A stretch of 64,000 nucleotides of DNA from Streptomyces aculeolatus (GCF_020400605.1 NZ_JAINRD010000011.1:1-64000); one strand, 5' to 3'. Shown: positions 16,911 to 25,896, counted from the first letter of the stretch. Numbers and translations are program-made. Notes: generated by a model from the letters alone, not told the origin.

Positions 16911-17960
16911 TCAGGCGAGGCCGGCGCGCTCCAGGGCCTCCACGCCGGCGCGTACGCCCGCGATGCGCTCCTCCCGCGTGAACCCGGACGGCGCCAGCGA
17001 CAGGGACGTCACCCCCGCCTCTGCGTACGCGCGCATCCGGTCCGCGATCCGCTCCACCGGGCCGAGCAGCGTGGTGGCGTCGATCAGCTCCTGCGGCACG
17101 GCGGCGGCAGCGGCGGCCTTGTCGCCGGCGAGGTACGCGGACTGGATCTCGGCGGCCTCGCGCTCGTAACCCATGCGCCCGGCGAGGCGGTTGTAGAAGT
17201 TCTGCTTGGCGCTGCCCATGCCGCCGACGTACAGGGCGGTGTACGGGCGGAAGACGTCGGCGAGCGCGGCGATGTCGTCCCCCAGGGCCATCGGGACCGT
17301 GGGCACGATGTCGAAGCCGTCCAGCTCCTTGCCGGCCTTCGCGCGCCCGGCGCGCACGTGGCGCAGGGTGGTCTCCTCGGCGTGCTCCGGCGAGTAGAAG
17401 ACGAGCAGGGCGCCCTCGGCGATCTCGCCGGTCTGCTCCAGGTTCTTCGGGCCGATGGCGGCGATGTAGACGGGGATGTGCTCGCGCACGGGGTGGACGG
17501 TCAGCTTGATCGGCTTGCCCGCCCCGTCGGGCAGCGGCAGCGTCCAGTGCTCGCCCGCGTACGACAGCCGCTCGCGCGACAGCGCCTTGCGCACGATCTC
17601 CACGTACTCGCGGGTGCGGGCGAGCGGCTTGCCGAACTCCACCCCGTACCAGCCCTCGGAGACCTGCGGCCCGGAGACGCCGATGCCGAGGCGGAAGCGG
17701 CCCTCGGTGAGGGAGTCGAGGGTGGCGGCGGTCATCGCCGTCATGGCGGGGGCGCGGGCCGGGATCTGGAAGATCGCGGAGCCGACGTCGATGCGCTCGG
17801 TCTTGGCGGCGACCCAGCTCAGCACGGTGGCCGCGTCGGATCCGTACGCCTCGGCGGCCCAGCACACCTCGTAGCCGAGGCGGTCGGCCTCCTGCGCGAC
17901 GGCGAGGTTGTCGGCGTCCATGCCGGCGCCCCAGTAGCCGAGGTTGATCCCGAGCCGCAT
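16911..17960 (-). CDS. LLM-class F420-dependent oxidoreductase
   Basis: The 349-residue protein has a luciferase-like TIM barrel. It starts MRLGINLGYWGAGMDADN and includes SAIFQIPARAPAMTAMTAATLD and RFRLGIGVSGPQVSEGWYG, typical of the F420-dependent branch in actinobacteria. The reaction is a hydride transfer using F420; the substrate cannot be told. The gene stands alone and ends in its own hairpin. Confidence 0.9.
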   Translation of the reverse strand: MRLGINLGYWGAGMDADNLAVAQEADRLGYEVCWAAEAYGSDAATVLSWVAAKTERIDVGSAIFQIPARAPAMTAMTAATLDSLTEGRFRLGIGVSGPQVSEGWYGVEFGKPLARTREYVEIVRKALSRERLSYAGEHWTLPLPDGAGKPIKLTVHPVREHIPVYIAAIGPKNLEQTGEIAEGALLVFYSPEHAEETTLRHVRAGRAKAGKELDGFDIVPTVPMALGDDIAALADVFRPYTALYVGGMGSAKQNFYNRLAGRMGYEREAAEIQSAYLAGDKAAAAAAVPQELIDATTLLGPVERIADRMRAYAEAGVTSLSLAPSGFTREERIAGVRAGVEALERAGLA

Positions 17961-18083
17961 GCGGGCCTCCCTGCTCTCCGGCGTCTCGCGCCGAGGTTTC
18001 GTACCGGTGGGTAATATATCTGTGCGACTCTAGCGCGACCGTCCGCGGCGCGCAGCGCGCCGGCCCCAGTAATCTCAACGCCC

Positions 18084-19091
18084 ATGGAGCACAGGCAACT
18101 CGGCCGCACGGGCCTTCGCGTCTCCCGCATGGGACTGGGCACCCTCACCTGGGGGCGCGACACCGGGGAGCCGGAGGCGGCCGGACTGCTGAAGACGTTC
18201 TGGGAGGCCGGCGGGACGCTCGTCGACACCGCCGACGTGTACGCCGACGGCGGCGCGGAGTACCTGCTGGGGCGGCTGCTGGGCAGCCTCGTACCGAGGC
18301 GGGACATCATCGTCGCCACCAAGGCGGGCAGCGTGCCCGATCCCGAGCGCCGCTTCGACACCTCCCGGCGGCACCTGCTCGGCGCGCTCGACGCCTCGCT
18401 GGAGCGGCTCGGCACCGACTACGTCGACCTGTGGCAGGTGCACGCCTTCGACCCGTACACGCCGCTGGACGAGACCCTCCAGGCCCTCGACACCGCCATA
18501 GCGAGCGGCCGGGCCCGCTACGCGGGCGTGAGCAACTTCAGCGGCTGGCAGCTCGCCAAGGCCGCCACCTGGCAGCTCGCCGGCGCCGCGGGCGGCGGCG
18601 CGGGTGCGGCGGGCGGCCGGACCCGGCTGGCGTCGACGCAGATGGAGTACTCGCTGCTGCAGCGCGGGGTGGAGCGCGAGGTGCTGCCGGCGGCGCTGGA
18701 CCTGGGCGTGGGCCTGCTGCCGTCGTCGCCGCTCGGCCGGGGCGTCCTGACCGGCAAGTACCGCGACGCCACCCCGCCGGGCTCGCGCGGCGCCTCGGAG
18801 CACCTGGCGCCGTTCGTGGCGCCGTACCTGGACGAGGAGGCCGGCCGGGTGGTCGACGCCGTGACCACGGCGGCGGACGGCCTCGCGGTGACGCCGCTGG
18901 AGGTGTCGCTCGCGTGGGTACGGGACCGGCCGGGGGTGGCCGCGCCGCTGGTCGGGGCGCGCAACGCCGAGCAGTTGTCGGCGGCGTTGTCGGTGGAGGG
19001 TCTTACGCTTCCTGACGAGATCTGCCAGGCGCTGGACGACGTGTCGGCGCCCGTGCACCGCTATCCCGATCAGGACTGGAGCACGCTGTGA
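18084..19091 (+). CDS. Aldo/keto reductase
   Basis: The 335-residue protein starts RQLGRTGLRVSRMGLGTLTWG and shows DTADVYADGGAEYLLGRLL (catalytic Asp and Tyr) and DIIVATKAG (catalytic Lys). It is a general NADPH-dependent aldo/keto reductase of the YajO/Tas style; its substrate is unknown. It is not closely similar to the sugar-operon reductase at 3.4-4.4 kb. Its stop overlaps the next gene start by 4 nt (GTGA), so the pair is translationally coupled. Confidence 0.9.
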   Translation: MEHRQLGRTGLRVSRMGLGTLTWGRDTGEPEAAGLLKTFWEAGGTLVDTADVYADGGAEYLLGRLLGSLVPRRDIIVATKAGSVPDPERRFDTSRRHLLGALDASLERLGTDYVDLWQVHAFDPYTPLDETLQALDTAIASGRARYAGVSNFSGWQLAKAATWQLAGAAGGGAGAAGGRTRLASTQMEYSLLQRGVEREVLPAALDLGVGLLPSSPLGRGVLTGKYRDATPPGSRGASEHLAPFVAPYLDEEAGRVVDAVTTAADGLAVTPLEVSLAWVRDRPGVAAPLVGARNAEQLSAALSVEGLTLPDEICQALDDVSAPVHRYPDQDWSTL

Positions 19092-21538
19092 ACGACGCAC
19101 GGGAGGCCGCGGCCGCCGCGGAGGCGGCCGGGACCGCGGAGACGGCGGCGGGCGGCGCCGAGGTGGGCGACGGGGCCGGCGAGGATGCGGCGGCCGGTGA
19201 GGGTGCGGAGAGCGGCGGCGGTACGGCCGCGGGGCCCGGCGCGGGCGCGGCGGACGACGGCGCCGGCGAGGGCGCGGACGGGGCTGACGGGGGCGAGGAC
19301 GGGGCTGACGGCGGCGAAGGGCATCCGCGGCGGGCCGCCGTGCCCGTCGAGAGCGGGTCGGCGCTGACCGGCAAGGCGGCGGAGCTGCTGGCCGCCGTAC
19401 GGGCCGTGGAGAGCGGCGAGCGCGACGCCGCCGCGTTCTTCCCCACCCCGGCGCGGCCGCCCAGGCCGGTCCGGAGCCCGGAGCCCGCGGCGGGGACGAG
19501 GGCGGCTCCGGAGCCCGGCGCCCCCGGGAGCGGCGCCGCTCAGACGCAGCCGGCCGGCCCGGCGGAGCCGAGCGCGGAGGCGGTCGCCGCCGTACGGCAG
19601 TTGCTGGCCGGCGCGGGCGCCCCCGAGGAGCCTGCGGCGCGCGTCGCGGGGCACTTCGGCGACGGGGCGGCGGAGTTGCTGCGGACGGACCCGTGGCAAC
19701 TGCTCGCGGTGCCGGGCGCACGGCCGTCGCAGGCCGACGAGTTCGCCCGCGGGCTCCTGGAGTCCGCGGAGCCCGGGGACGGGCGCCGGGTGGAGGCGCT
19801 GGTGGGCTGGCTGCTGGCGCAGGCGGCGCTCCGGGGGCACACCGCGCTGGAGTTCCCCGCGCTGGCGCAGGCCCTGTCGGGGTACGGGGTGCCGGACGCC
19901 GAGGACGCGCTGCGCGAGGCGGCGGCGACGGGCGGCGTGCTGGTCTTCGAGGAGCGCGTGGAGCCCGCGGGGCCGCCCGCGCCCGCTCCCGCCGCGGAGG
20001 GCGGCGAGGACGGCGAGGACGGCGAGGAGGAGGTTCCCGTCCGGCTCCTGCTCGGCCTGGAGCGGTACGCGATGGCGGAGGAGGGCCTCGCGGACGGCCT
20101 GTCCCGGCTCGTGAACACGCTCACGCCGCCGGGTCCGGCGGACGGCGGCGCCGACACGGCCGCCGGGGCGGACGAGCGCGAAGCGGCGGGCGCGGACGAT
20201 CCGGACGGCCCCCGCGGCAGCGGCACGGCCGGTGCGTACGACCCGCGGGACGGGGACGGGGACGGGGACGCGGGCGTCCGCGCAGCGGGCGCGGCCGCGT
20301 GGGAGGCCGCTGCCGAGGCCGCGCCCTCGCCCTCCGCCGCGGAGCTGATCCGCGCCGCCGCGGGCAGCGGGCTCGTCCTGCACAACGGCGGCGAGGCCGC
20401 CCGCGCGGAACCGGCGGCGCTGGTCGCCGCGGCCCGCGCCCTGGGGCTGCGCGCGTACGCGGCCGCCCACACCGACGACGGCCGCACCCGCCTGGCCGCG
20501 CTGCTCGCCGCGGCCGCCGGGGCGGCCGCCGGGCCGGAGGCCGGGGACGTACGGGACCACTCCGCCCCCGAAGCGGACCCGGCCGCCCGCGGTGCCGTCA
20601 CCGTGCGCGGGCTGCTCTCCGGCCGGGAGGGCCCCGGGCGCGACGCGGACGGGCTGCTCGGCGTCGACGTGCTGGCCGTGCTGGACGCGCCGCAGCTCGA
20701 CGCCGAAGCCGCCGCCGCCCTCGTCGAGGCGCTGCCCGACGGCGCCCGGCTGGTGCTCAGCGGCGACCCGGGGCTGCTGGAGTCCGCGGGGCCCGGCCGG
20801 GTCTTCGCCGACGTCGCCGCCGCGCGGGTCTGCCCGCGGGTGACGTCCCGCACCCCCGACCCCGGCCCGATCGGCGAGCTGGTCTCCGGCGTCGGCGCCG
20901 GTGAACTGCAGGCCGTGGCGGCGCCCGGCAAGGAGGTGGTGATCGTCCCGGTGCAGGACCCCGGCGAGGCGGTCCACCGCACCGTGCAGCTCGTCGCGGA
21001 CTCCGTGCCGCGCGCCCTCGGGGTGCCCGCCGCGGACACGCAGGTGATCGCCGTGGGGCACGGCGGCGCCGCCGGCACCCGGGTGCTGAACGCGGCGCTG
21101 AAGGAGCGGCTCAACCCCGGCCCCGGCACGTTCGGCGGCTTCGACGCGGGCGACCGCGTCGTGTACGTGCCCGCTCCCGGCACGGCCGTCCCCGGCCTGG
21201 TCACCTCCGGTGACGACGCCGGGCTGCACCTCGACTGCGGGGGCACCGCCGTCGTCGTCCGGCCGGACCGGGTCGCCGAGGCCGTACGGCACGGGTGGGC
21301 GCTGACCGCGCACCAGGCGGCGGGGCGGCGCTGGCCCGCGGCGGTGGTCGTCGTGCCCGGGGACGCGGAGGCGGCGCTGAGCCGCTCGTGGGCGTACACG
21401 GCGTTCGGCCGCGGCGAGCGGCACCTGTCCGTCGTGCACGGCGCGGGCCCCGCGCTGGCCCGGCGCCTCGCGGAGGTGCCGGCCCCGCCGCGTACGACGC
21501 GGCTGCGGAGCCTCCTCGCCGCCCAGACGCGGTCCTAG
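19088..21538 (+). CDS. RecD2/helix-hairpin-helix-like protein with eroded helicase motifs
   Basis: This 816-residue protein has a long Ala/Gly/Asp/Glu-rich N-terminus (about 150 residues). A helix-hairpin-helix-like region follows (residues about 160-300), then a region that follows the RecD2 helicase core. The P-loop that should sit near residue 427 reads SGLVLHNGGEAAR and lacks GKS/T. The Walker B site near residue 530 reads LAVLDAPQLD, and motif III reads LSGDPGLLESAGPGR. The C-terminal UvrD_C_2-like part survives (ALTAHQAAGRRWPAAVVVVP near residue 740). ATPase activity looks lost, so a DNA-binding or partner role is more likely. The GTG start overlaps the aldo/keto reductase stop. Confidence 0.75.
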   Translation: MNDAREAAAAAEAAGTAETAAGGAEVGDGAGEDAAAGEGAESGGGTAAGPGAGAADDGAGEGADGADGGEDGADGGEGHPRRAAVPVESGSALTGKAAELLAAVRAVESGERDAAAFFPTPARPPRPVRSPEPAAGTRAAPEPGAPGSGAAQTQPAGPAEPSAEAVAAVRQLLAGAGAPEEPAARVAGHFGDGAAELLRTDPWQLLAVPGARPSQADEFARGLLESAEPGDGRRVEALVGWLLAQAALRGHTALEFPALAQALSGYGVPDAEDALREAAATGGVLVFEERVEPAGPPAPAPAAEGGEDGEDGEEEVPVRLLLGLERYAMAEEGLADGLSRLVNTLTPPGPADGGADTAAGADEREAAGADDPDGPRGSGTAGAYDPRDGDGDGDAGVRAAGAAAWEAAAEAAPSPSAAELIRAAAGSGLVLHNGGEAARAEPAALVAAARALGLRAYAAAHTDDGRTRLAALLAAAAGAAAGPEAGDVRDHSAPEADPAARGAVTVRGLLSGREGPGRDADGLLGVDVLAVLDAPQLDAEAAAALVEALPDGARLVLSGDPGLLESAGPGRVFADVAAARVCPRVTSRTPDPGPIGELVSGVGAGELQAVAAPGKEVVIVPVQDPGEAVHRTVQLVADSVPRALGVPAADTQVIAVGHGGAAGTRVLNAALKERLNPGPGTFGGFDAGDRVVYVPAPGTAVPGLVTSGDDAGLHLDCGGTAVVVRPDRVAEAVRHGWALTAHQAAGRRWPAAVVVVPGDAEAALSRSWAYTAFGRGERHLSVVHGAGPALARRLAEVPAPPRTTRLRSLLAAQTRS

Positions 21539-21553
21539 GGACAGGACGGCAAA

Positions 21554-21579
21554 GGGCCCGGCGCAGGCGCGCCGGGCCC
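21554..21579. terminator. Bidirectional hairpin between convergent genes
   Basis: An 11-bp perfect GC stem (GGGCCCGGCGC) with an AGGC loop lies between the stops at 21538 (plus) and 21593 (minus). Confidence 0.75.
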
Positions 21580-21592
21580 CGCCAGAGCGTGC

Positions 21593-22357
21593 TCAGCGGC
21601 TCGTGTCCACCGGCTCCAGCTCGTCGTCGCCGTCGTCCAGGTCGTCGAGCGCGTCGGCCACCCGGCCGTCCCGCCGCTCGCCGTCCGCGTCCTCGTCGTC
21701 GATGTCCGCGTCGTCCTCCGCGTCGAACTCCAGCTCGTCCTCCTCGAACGACGCGCTGACGTCGAAGCGGCAGATGACCAGCTCGGGGTCGACCTGGTCG
21801 AACGGCGCCGAGAGCCACTCCCCCGGCTCCGCCGGCTCCTCCGCCGCCGCCACCCACACCGCGGAGTCGCCCTCGGAGAGGCCGAACTCCCGGTGCCGCG
21901 ACGCGATCTCGTCCGGTTCGAACTCGCCGAAGAGCACCCCGACCGCCGTGGTCAGGCTGCTGCCCACGGCCTCCCGGTCCTCGGCGTCGTCCCCGCCCGC
22001 GGCATCCGGGTCGAGGTCGGCGATGCGCTGTGCCTGAGCCAGCAGCCGGTGCGGCTCCGCCACGGTGTAGTCCCGGCGGATGAGGACGCTGAGCGCCCCC
22101 GGCTCGTCGGGCCCGGTGTAGGCGGGCAGCGTGTCGCTGCTGGGGATCTCGAAGGGGGTCACTTCGTCGTGGACCTCGTACAACACCTCGTCGTACGCCT
22201 CGGCTGCCGCTGCCAGCTCCTCGAAGGCGGCATAGACGGCAGAGCCCTCCTCGCCCGACCGGCGCTCGACCGCTTCGAGGTGGCGGTCGATCGCGGCTTT
22301 CAGCACCGACGCGGCGGCGCGTACCTCGGCAGCCGTAGGCTGCGCAGCATCAGACAT
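21593..22357 (-). CDS. Conserved acidic protein of unknown function
   Basis: I do not recognise a named domain. The 254-residue protein is helical in its first ~75 residues, with many Ala and Glu. It has a middle region typical of Streptomyces-conserved hypotheticals (GALSVLIRRDYTVAEPHRLL, GEWLSAPFDQVDPELVICRF) and ends in a highly acidic Asp/Glu tail of about 60 residues. The ATG at 22357 lies 38 bp from the divergent DUF5703 start, so the two share a short promoter region. The function is unknown. Confidence 0.8.
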   Translation of the reverse strand: MSDAAQPTAAEVRAAASVLKAAIDRHLEAVERRSGEEGSAVYAAFEELAAAAEAYDEVLYEVHDEVTPFEIPSSDTLPAYTGPDEPGALSVLIRRDYTVAEPHRLLAQAQRIADLDPDAAGGDDAEDREAVGSSLTTAVGVLFGEFEPDEIASRHREFGLSEGDSAVWVAAAEEPAEPGEWLSAPFDQVDPELVICRFDVSASFEEDELEFDAEDDADIDDEDADGERRDGRVADALDDLDDGDDELEPVDTSR

Positions 22358-22395
22358 AGTGCAGACGCTATCCGGAGCGAGGCACTTTCCGCACA

Positions 22396-22593
22396 ATGGA
22401 TGCGATGCCGGAATACGAGTTTCGTGATGTCTATGTGCCGCGGGGAGTCTCACGGGCCGCTGCGGCGAGGCTCCTGACCGACCAAGCCGAGTACGGGCAC
22501 TGGGAGTTGCACCGGCTCCGGCTCTACCCCGACGGCAGCCGCAGGGCGCGGCTGCGGCGCCGGATCATCAGACAGGTACGGGCGACGTGGTGA
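22396..22593 (+). CDS. DUF5703 family small basic protein
   Basis: The 65-residue protein matches the DUF5703 pattern: PEYEFRDVYVPRGVSR, TDQAEYGHWELHRLRLYP and a strongly basic C-terminal part. The family is conserved across Streptomyces and has no known function. An internal ATG at 22405 (Met4) gives the more usual family start. It is followed by a strong hairpin. Confidence 0.85.
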   Translation: MDAMPEYEFRDVYVPRGVSRAAAARLLTDQAEYGHWELHRLRLYPDGSRRARLRRRIIRQVRATW

Positions 22594-22652
22594 GCCCGAC
22601 GGATCCCTGACCATCGCATCGACAAGCCGCTGACCTGCGACGTCTCCATGCC

Positions 22653-22686
22653 CCGCGGCCCGGCACCGAAGAGTGCCGGGCCGCGG
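22653..22686 (+). terminator. Hairpin terminator after the DUF5703 gene
   Basis: A 14-bp perfect stem (CCGCGGCCCGGCAC and its complement) with the loop CGAAGA lies about 60 nt past the stop. Confidence 0.8.
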
Positions 22687-22696
22687 GTGCCGAGCC

Positions 22697-22736
22697 GGCA
22701 GGGGGCGGGTCCGGTGCACCGGACCCGCCCCCTGCC
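22697..22736. terminator. Perfect 40-bp palindrome, terminator of the long chaplin gene
   Basis: Two 20-base arms starting GGCAGGGGGCGGGTCCGGTG are exact inverse complements with no spacer. The palindrome lies 45 nt past the minus-strand chaplin stop and only 10 nt from the hairpin of the facing gene. Confidence 0.8.
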
Positions 22737-22781
22737 GTCGGTTACCTGCTCAGACCGCCGACGCGGTCATGCCGGGCGCGA

Positions 22782-23543
22782 TCACGCCGCGGCGCGAGCG
22801 CGGCGGTAGAGGACCGCGCCGCCCAGCAGCAGTCCGCCGCTGAGCGGGATGATTGCGCCCAGCGGGATGCCCGCGCCGGTTTCCGCGAGCTGCTCGGGGG
22901 CCGCGGGCGGTGCGGCCTGCGTCTCGTGCTTCGGCGGGGTGTCCTTGGGCACGTCGGGCCGGTCCGGGGTGCGGGGCGGCTCGGGGGTGTCCGGCTCGTC
23001 CGGGGTGTCCGGCTCGTCGGGGATGTTCTGCTTCGGCGGCTCCTCGGCCTTGGGCGGCTCCGGGGTGACACCGTTGCCGCACTCGTTGCCGAAGACGGCG
23101 TTGCCGACGCCGACGACGTTGGCGGAGTTCCCGCACACGTTCACCGGCACGTCCACGGGCGCCTGCACCGTGTTGCCGGAGAGCACGCCCGGGGACTGCG
23201 ACGACTGGCCCTGGGCCTGGGCCCCGCCGCCGGTGGTGTGGCCGCCGGCGGCGGGGCCGCCGGCCTTGTCGCCGGCGTCGGCCTTCTTGCCGCCGCCGTC
23301 GTCGTTCACACAGGTGTTGCCGTACGCGGGGTTGAGCAGCCCGCCGACGTTCACTGTGTTGCCGCACGCGTTCACCGGTACGTTCACCGGGGCCTGCACC
23401 GTGTTGCCGGAGCCGATACCGGGGGAGTTCGTCGCTGCGCCCTCGGCGCCCGCGTCCGCCTGCGCGGCGGCGGCGCCTGCGGCGACCAGCATGCCGCCTG
23501 CGGCGGCGATGGTGAACAGGCCCTTCCTTGCGACATGTCGCAT
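22782..23543 (-). CDS. chpC: Long chaplin with two chaplin domains and a sortase signal
   Basis: Chaplins are secreted amyloid-forming proteins that coat aerial hyphae and spores. The 253-residue protein has a signal peptide (hydrophobic core to about residue 30) and two chaplin repeats of about 40 residues, each with two Cys (NTVQAPVNVPVNACGN and NTVQAPVDVPVNVCGN). A Pro/Asp/Glu-rich spacer follows, then the sorting motif LAETG, a hydrophobic helix and a basic tail. It should be anchored to the wall by a class E-type sortase. Its neighbour is a short chaplin, the same arrangement as chpC-chpH in S. coelicolor; the symbol is given by that analogy. Confidence 0.9.
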   Translation of the reverse strand: MRHVARKGLFTIAAAGGMLVAAGAAAAQADAGAEGAATNSPGIGSGNTVQAPVNVPVNACGNTVNVGGLLNPAYGNTCVNDDGGGKKADAGDKAGGPAAGGHTTGGGAQAQGQSSQSPGVLSGNTVQAPVDVPVNVCGNSANVVGVGNAVFGNECGNGVTPEPPKAEEPPKQNIPDEPDTPDEPDTPEPPRTPDRPDVPKDTPPKHETQAAPPAAPEQLAETGAGIPLGAIIPLSGGLLLGGAVLYRRARAAA

Positions 23544-23620
23544 GGGTCTTTCCTGCCTTCTGAGCTCTGGGTACTCGAGCGGGCGGGCCGTCCCCGCGCC
23601 GCCCGTACAGAAGCCCGTCC

Positions 23621-23652
23621 GGCCCCGGAGCGCTGCTGCGCGCTCCGGGGCC
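23621..23652 (-). terminator. Hairpin terminator of the short chaplin gene
   Basis: A 13-bp perfect stem (GGCCCCGGAGCGC) with a TGCTGC loop lies about 30 nt past the stop at 23684. Confidence 0.78.
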
Positions 23653-23683
23653 GTACGGTCACACCCTTACGGGAGATTCAACG

Positions 23684-23917
23684 TCACTTGTTGACGCAGG
23701 TGTTGCCGAACGCCGGGTTCAGCAGACCAATGATGTTCACGGTGTTGCCGCAGGCGTTCACGGGAATGTGAATCGGGGCCTGCACGACGTTGCCGGACAG
23801 CACGCCCGGGGACTGCAGGGCGGCACCCTGCGCACCCGAGTCGGCGGCGGCGACGCCTGCACCCGCGAGCATGAGACCGCCCGTGGCGGCCGCCGCGGCG
23901 ACAACCTTCTTGATCAT
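23684..23917 (-). CDS. chpH: Short chaplin (ChpH-like)
   Basis: The 77-residue protein has a signal peptide (MIKKVVAAAAATGGLMLAGA to about residue 25) and a single chaplin domain with two Cys, containing NVVQAPIHIPVNACGNTVN and LNPAFGNTCVN. Short chaplins assemble with long ones into the amyloid surface layer. It has its own terminator, so its mRNA can exceed that of the long chaplin. A 7-bp inverted repeat (GGTGCGG ... CCGCACC, 23936-23961) lies in its probable 5' leader; a role there is not known. Confidence 0.92.
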   Translation of the reverse strand: MIKKVVAAAAATGGLMLAGAGVAAADSGAQGAALQSPGVLSGNVVQAPIHIPVNACGNTVNIIGLLNPAFGNTCVNK

Positions 23918-24100
23918 TCTTCCTCCTCATTGACGGTGCGGCCCCAGCAGCGGACCGCACCCAATGCAACGACGAGGTAGGTATCGAGCTACGCGCTTAT
24001 CGTGCCATTCACCCGATTCAGTCCGATTGGCACAAGCAGCCGATTCGACGGCGCCCGCCGCCCGGCCGCGAACGCGCCTCCGTCAGGGAGAAACCCCAGC

Positions 24101-25435
24101 TCAGCAGGCATCGAGGAACCGGTCGAGCACCCGGACGCCGAACTGCAGCCCCGCGACCGGTACCCGCTCGTCGACGCCGTGGAACATCCCGGCGAAGTCC
24201 AGCTCCGGCGGCAGCTGCAGCGGCGCGAAGCCGAAGCAGCGGATGCCGAGGTCGTCGAAGGACTTGGCGTCGGTGCCGCCGGAGAGGCAGTACGGCACGG
24301 CGCGGGCGATCGGGTCCTCCGCCTTGAGCGCGGTCGCCATGGCGTCGACCAGCGCCCCGTCGAAGGTGGTCTCCAGCGCCTTGTCCGCGTGCACGTCCTC
24401 GCGCTTGACGCGCGGGCCGAGGATGCGGTCGAGGTCGGCGAGGAACTCCTCCTCGTGCCCCGGCAGGAAGCGGCCGTCGACGTGCGCCGTGGCCTGCCCG
24501 GGGATCACGTTCACCTTGTAGCCGGAGCCGAGCATGGTGGGGTTGGCGGTGTTGCGCAGGGTGGCGCCGATGATCTTCGCGATGCCGCCGAGCCGCGCGA
24601 GGGTGGCGTCCATGTCCTCGGGGTCCAGCTCGACGCCGAGGGCGTCGCCCAGCTCGTCGAGGAAGCCGCGTACGGACTTGGTCAGCCGCACCGGGAACTC
24701 GTGCCGCCCGAGCCGGGCCACCGCCTCGGACAGCTCGGTGATGGCGTTGTCCCGGTTGGTCATGGAGCCGTGCCCGGCGGTCCCGTCGACCGTCAGGCGC
24801 ATCCAGTGCATGCCCTTCTGCGCGGTCTCGATCAGATACAGCCGCACGTCCTCGTTCACGGTGAACGAGAAGCCGCCGACCTCGCCGATGGCCTCGGTCA
24901 CGCCCTCGAACAGCTCCGGTTTCGTGTCCACCAGGTGCCGGGCCCCGTAGAGCCCGCCGGCCTCCTCGTCGGCGAGGAAGGCCAGCACGACGTCGCGCGG
25001 CGGCTTGCGCCCGGAGCGCAGCCGCTCGCGTACGACGGCGAGGGTCATGGCGTCCATGTCCTTCATGTCGACCGCCCCCCGCCCCCAGACGCAGCCGTCG
25101 GCGACCTCGCCGGAGAAGGGGTCGTGGGTCCAGTCGGCGGCGTTGGCGGGCACGACGTCGAGGTGCCCGTGGATGAGCAGCGCGGGCCGCGAGGAGTCCT
25201 CGCCCTCGATCCGCGCCACGGTCGACGCCCGCCCGGGGTGCGACTCGAAGATCTCCGGTTCGAGCCCCACCTCGGCCAGCTTCTCCGCCACGTACTCCGC
25301 GGCCGCCCGCTCCCCCGGCCCGGAGTGGTCGCCGTAGTTGCTGGTGTCGATCCGGATCAGCTCGCGGCAGAGGTCGACGACCTCGCTCTCCGCGCGCTCG
25401 ACGGTGCCGCCACGGGCGTTCTCCGGCTGGCTCAC
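24101..25435 (-). CDS. M20/M28-family metallopeptidase (dipeptidase-like)
   Basis: This 444-residue protein has the two-zinc M20 pattern: LLIHGHLDVVPA (first His and Asp), WGRGAVDMKDMD (bridging Asp), FLADEEAGGLYGARHL (catalytic Glu pair) and a C-terminal SGGTDAKSFDDLGI. It probably hydrolyses dipeptides or N-acyl amino acids in the cytosol. The GTG at 25435 follows AGGGAGG and fits the family start. It stands alone, upstream of and divergent from the tRNA-Leu gene. Confidence 0.9.
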   Translation of the reverse strand: MSQPENARGGTVERAESEVVDLCRELIRIDTSNYGDHSGPGERAAAEYVAEKLAEVGLEPEIFESHPGRASTVARIEGEDSSRPALLIHGHLDVVPANAADWTHDPFSGEVADGCVWGRGAVDMKDMDAMTLAVVRERLRSGRKPPRDVVLAFLADEEAGGLYGARHLVDTKPELFEGVTEAIGEVGGFSFTVNEDVRLYLIETAQKGMHWMRLTVDGTAGHGSMTNRDNAITELSEAVARLGRHEFPVRLTKSVRGFLDELGDALGVELDPEDMDATLARLGGIAKIIGATLRNTANPTMLGSGYKVNVIPGQATAHVDGRFLPGHEEEFLADLDRILGPRVKREDVHADKALETTFDGALVDAMATALKAEDPIARAVPYCLSGGTDAKSFDDLGIRCFGFAPLQLPPELDFAGMFHGVDERVPVAGLQFGVRVLDRFLDAC

Positions 25436-25579
25436 GATGCCTCCCTGGCACGTTCGGGGTCCACGTCCCATCCTGCCCCGCCGGTCCCCGCGACCCAACC
25501 CTCGGGGTGATCGCGGGGGCCCGCGGGTTTGCTAGGGTGTACCGCGTCGCGGCGGGCCACGCCCGCGCGGCTTCCACCG

Positions 25580-25664
25580 GTCCAGGTGGCGGAATGGCAG
25601 ACGCGCTAGCTTGAGGTGCTAGTGCCCGTATTAGGGCGTGGGGGTTCAAGTCCCCCCCTGGACA
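25580..25664 (+). tRNA. tRNA-Leu (anticodon GAG)
   Basis: The 85-nt gene has a 7-bp acceptor stem (GTCCAGG with CCTGGAC), discriminator A at 25664, a T arm GGGGGTTCAAGTCCCCC, and a long variable arm typical of leucine tRNAs. The anticodon stem CTAGC/GCTAG encloses the loop TTGAGGT with anticodon GAG at 25613-25615. CCA is not encoded. The tRNA marks the boundary between conserved core genes and the accessory biosynthetic DNA. Confidence 0.95.
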
Positions 25665-25671
25665 CAGTTTT

Positions 25672-25896
25672 TCATCCCCCACTCATGCGGATCGGGCTCG
25701 GCCCCGCGCGAAGGATCAGCTTCGCTGCCCACTCGGCCGTGTCGAGGACTCTCCGAGAGAACGACCCTCCCTGAGCGGCGCACATCTGCTCGACGGCCGA
25801 CAGCTTCGTCGATGGGCCGGCTCGCCGGGTGCCGTCGCCTGCACCGTCGCCGCGAACGCGCCGGGGTGCTTTTTCTCCGCCGATGGCATTAATCAC
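25672..25896 (-). CDS. Possible small ORF or gene remnant beside the tRNA
   Basis: The 358-bp stretch between the tRNA and the adenylation gene contains no clear gene. A 74-residue minus-strand frame could start at a GTG (25896) preceded by AGGGGGA; it contains GGSFSRRVLDTAEWAAKLIL. I recognise no family. It could be a remnant of something lost at the tRNA border or non-coding. The region looks less GC-rich than the core DNA. Confidence 0.2.
   Translation of the reverse strand: MINAIGGEKAPRRVRGDGAGDGTRRAGPSTKLSAVEQMCAAQGGSFSRRVLDTAEWAAKLILRAGPSPIRMSGG

Noticed and set aside
22450..22719. Minus-strand frame over the DUF5703 gene and its terminator
   Set aside because: It runs through a hairpin and has no ribosome site or family match; it is a shadow of the plus-strand gene.
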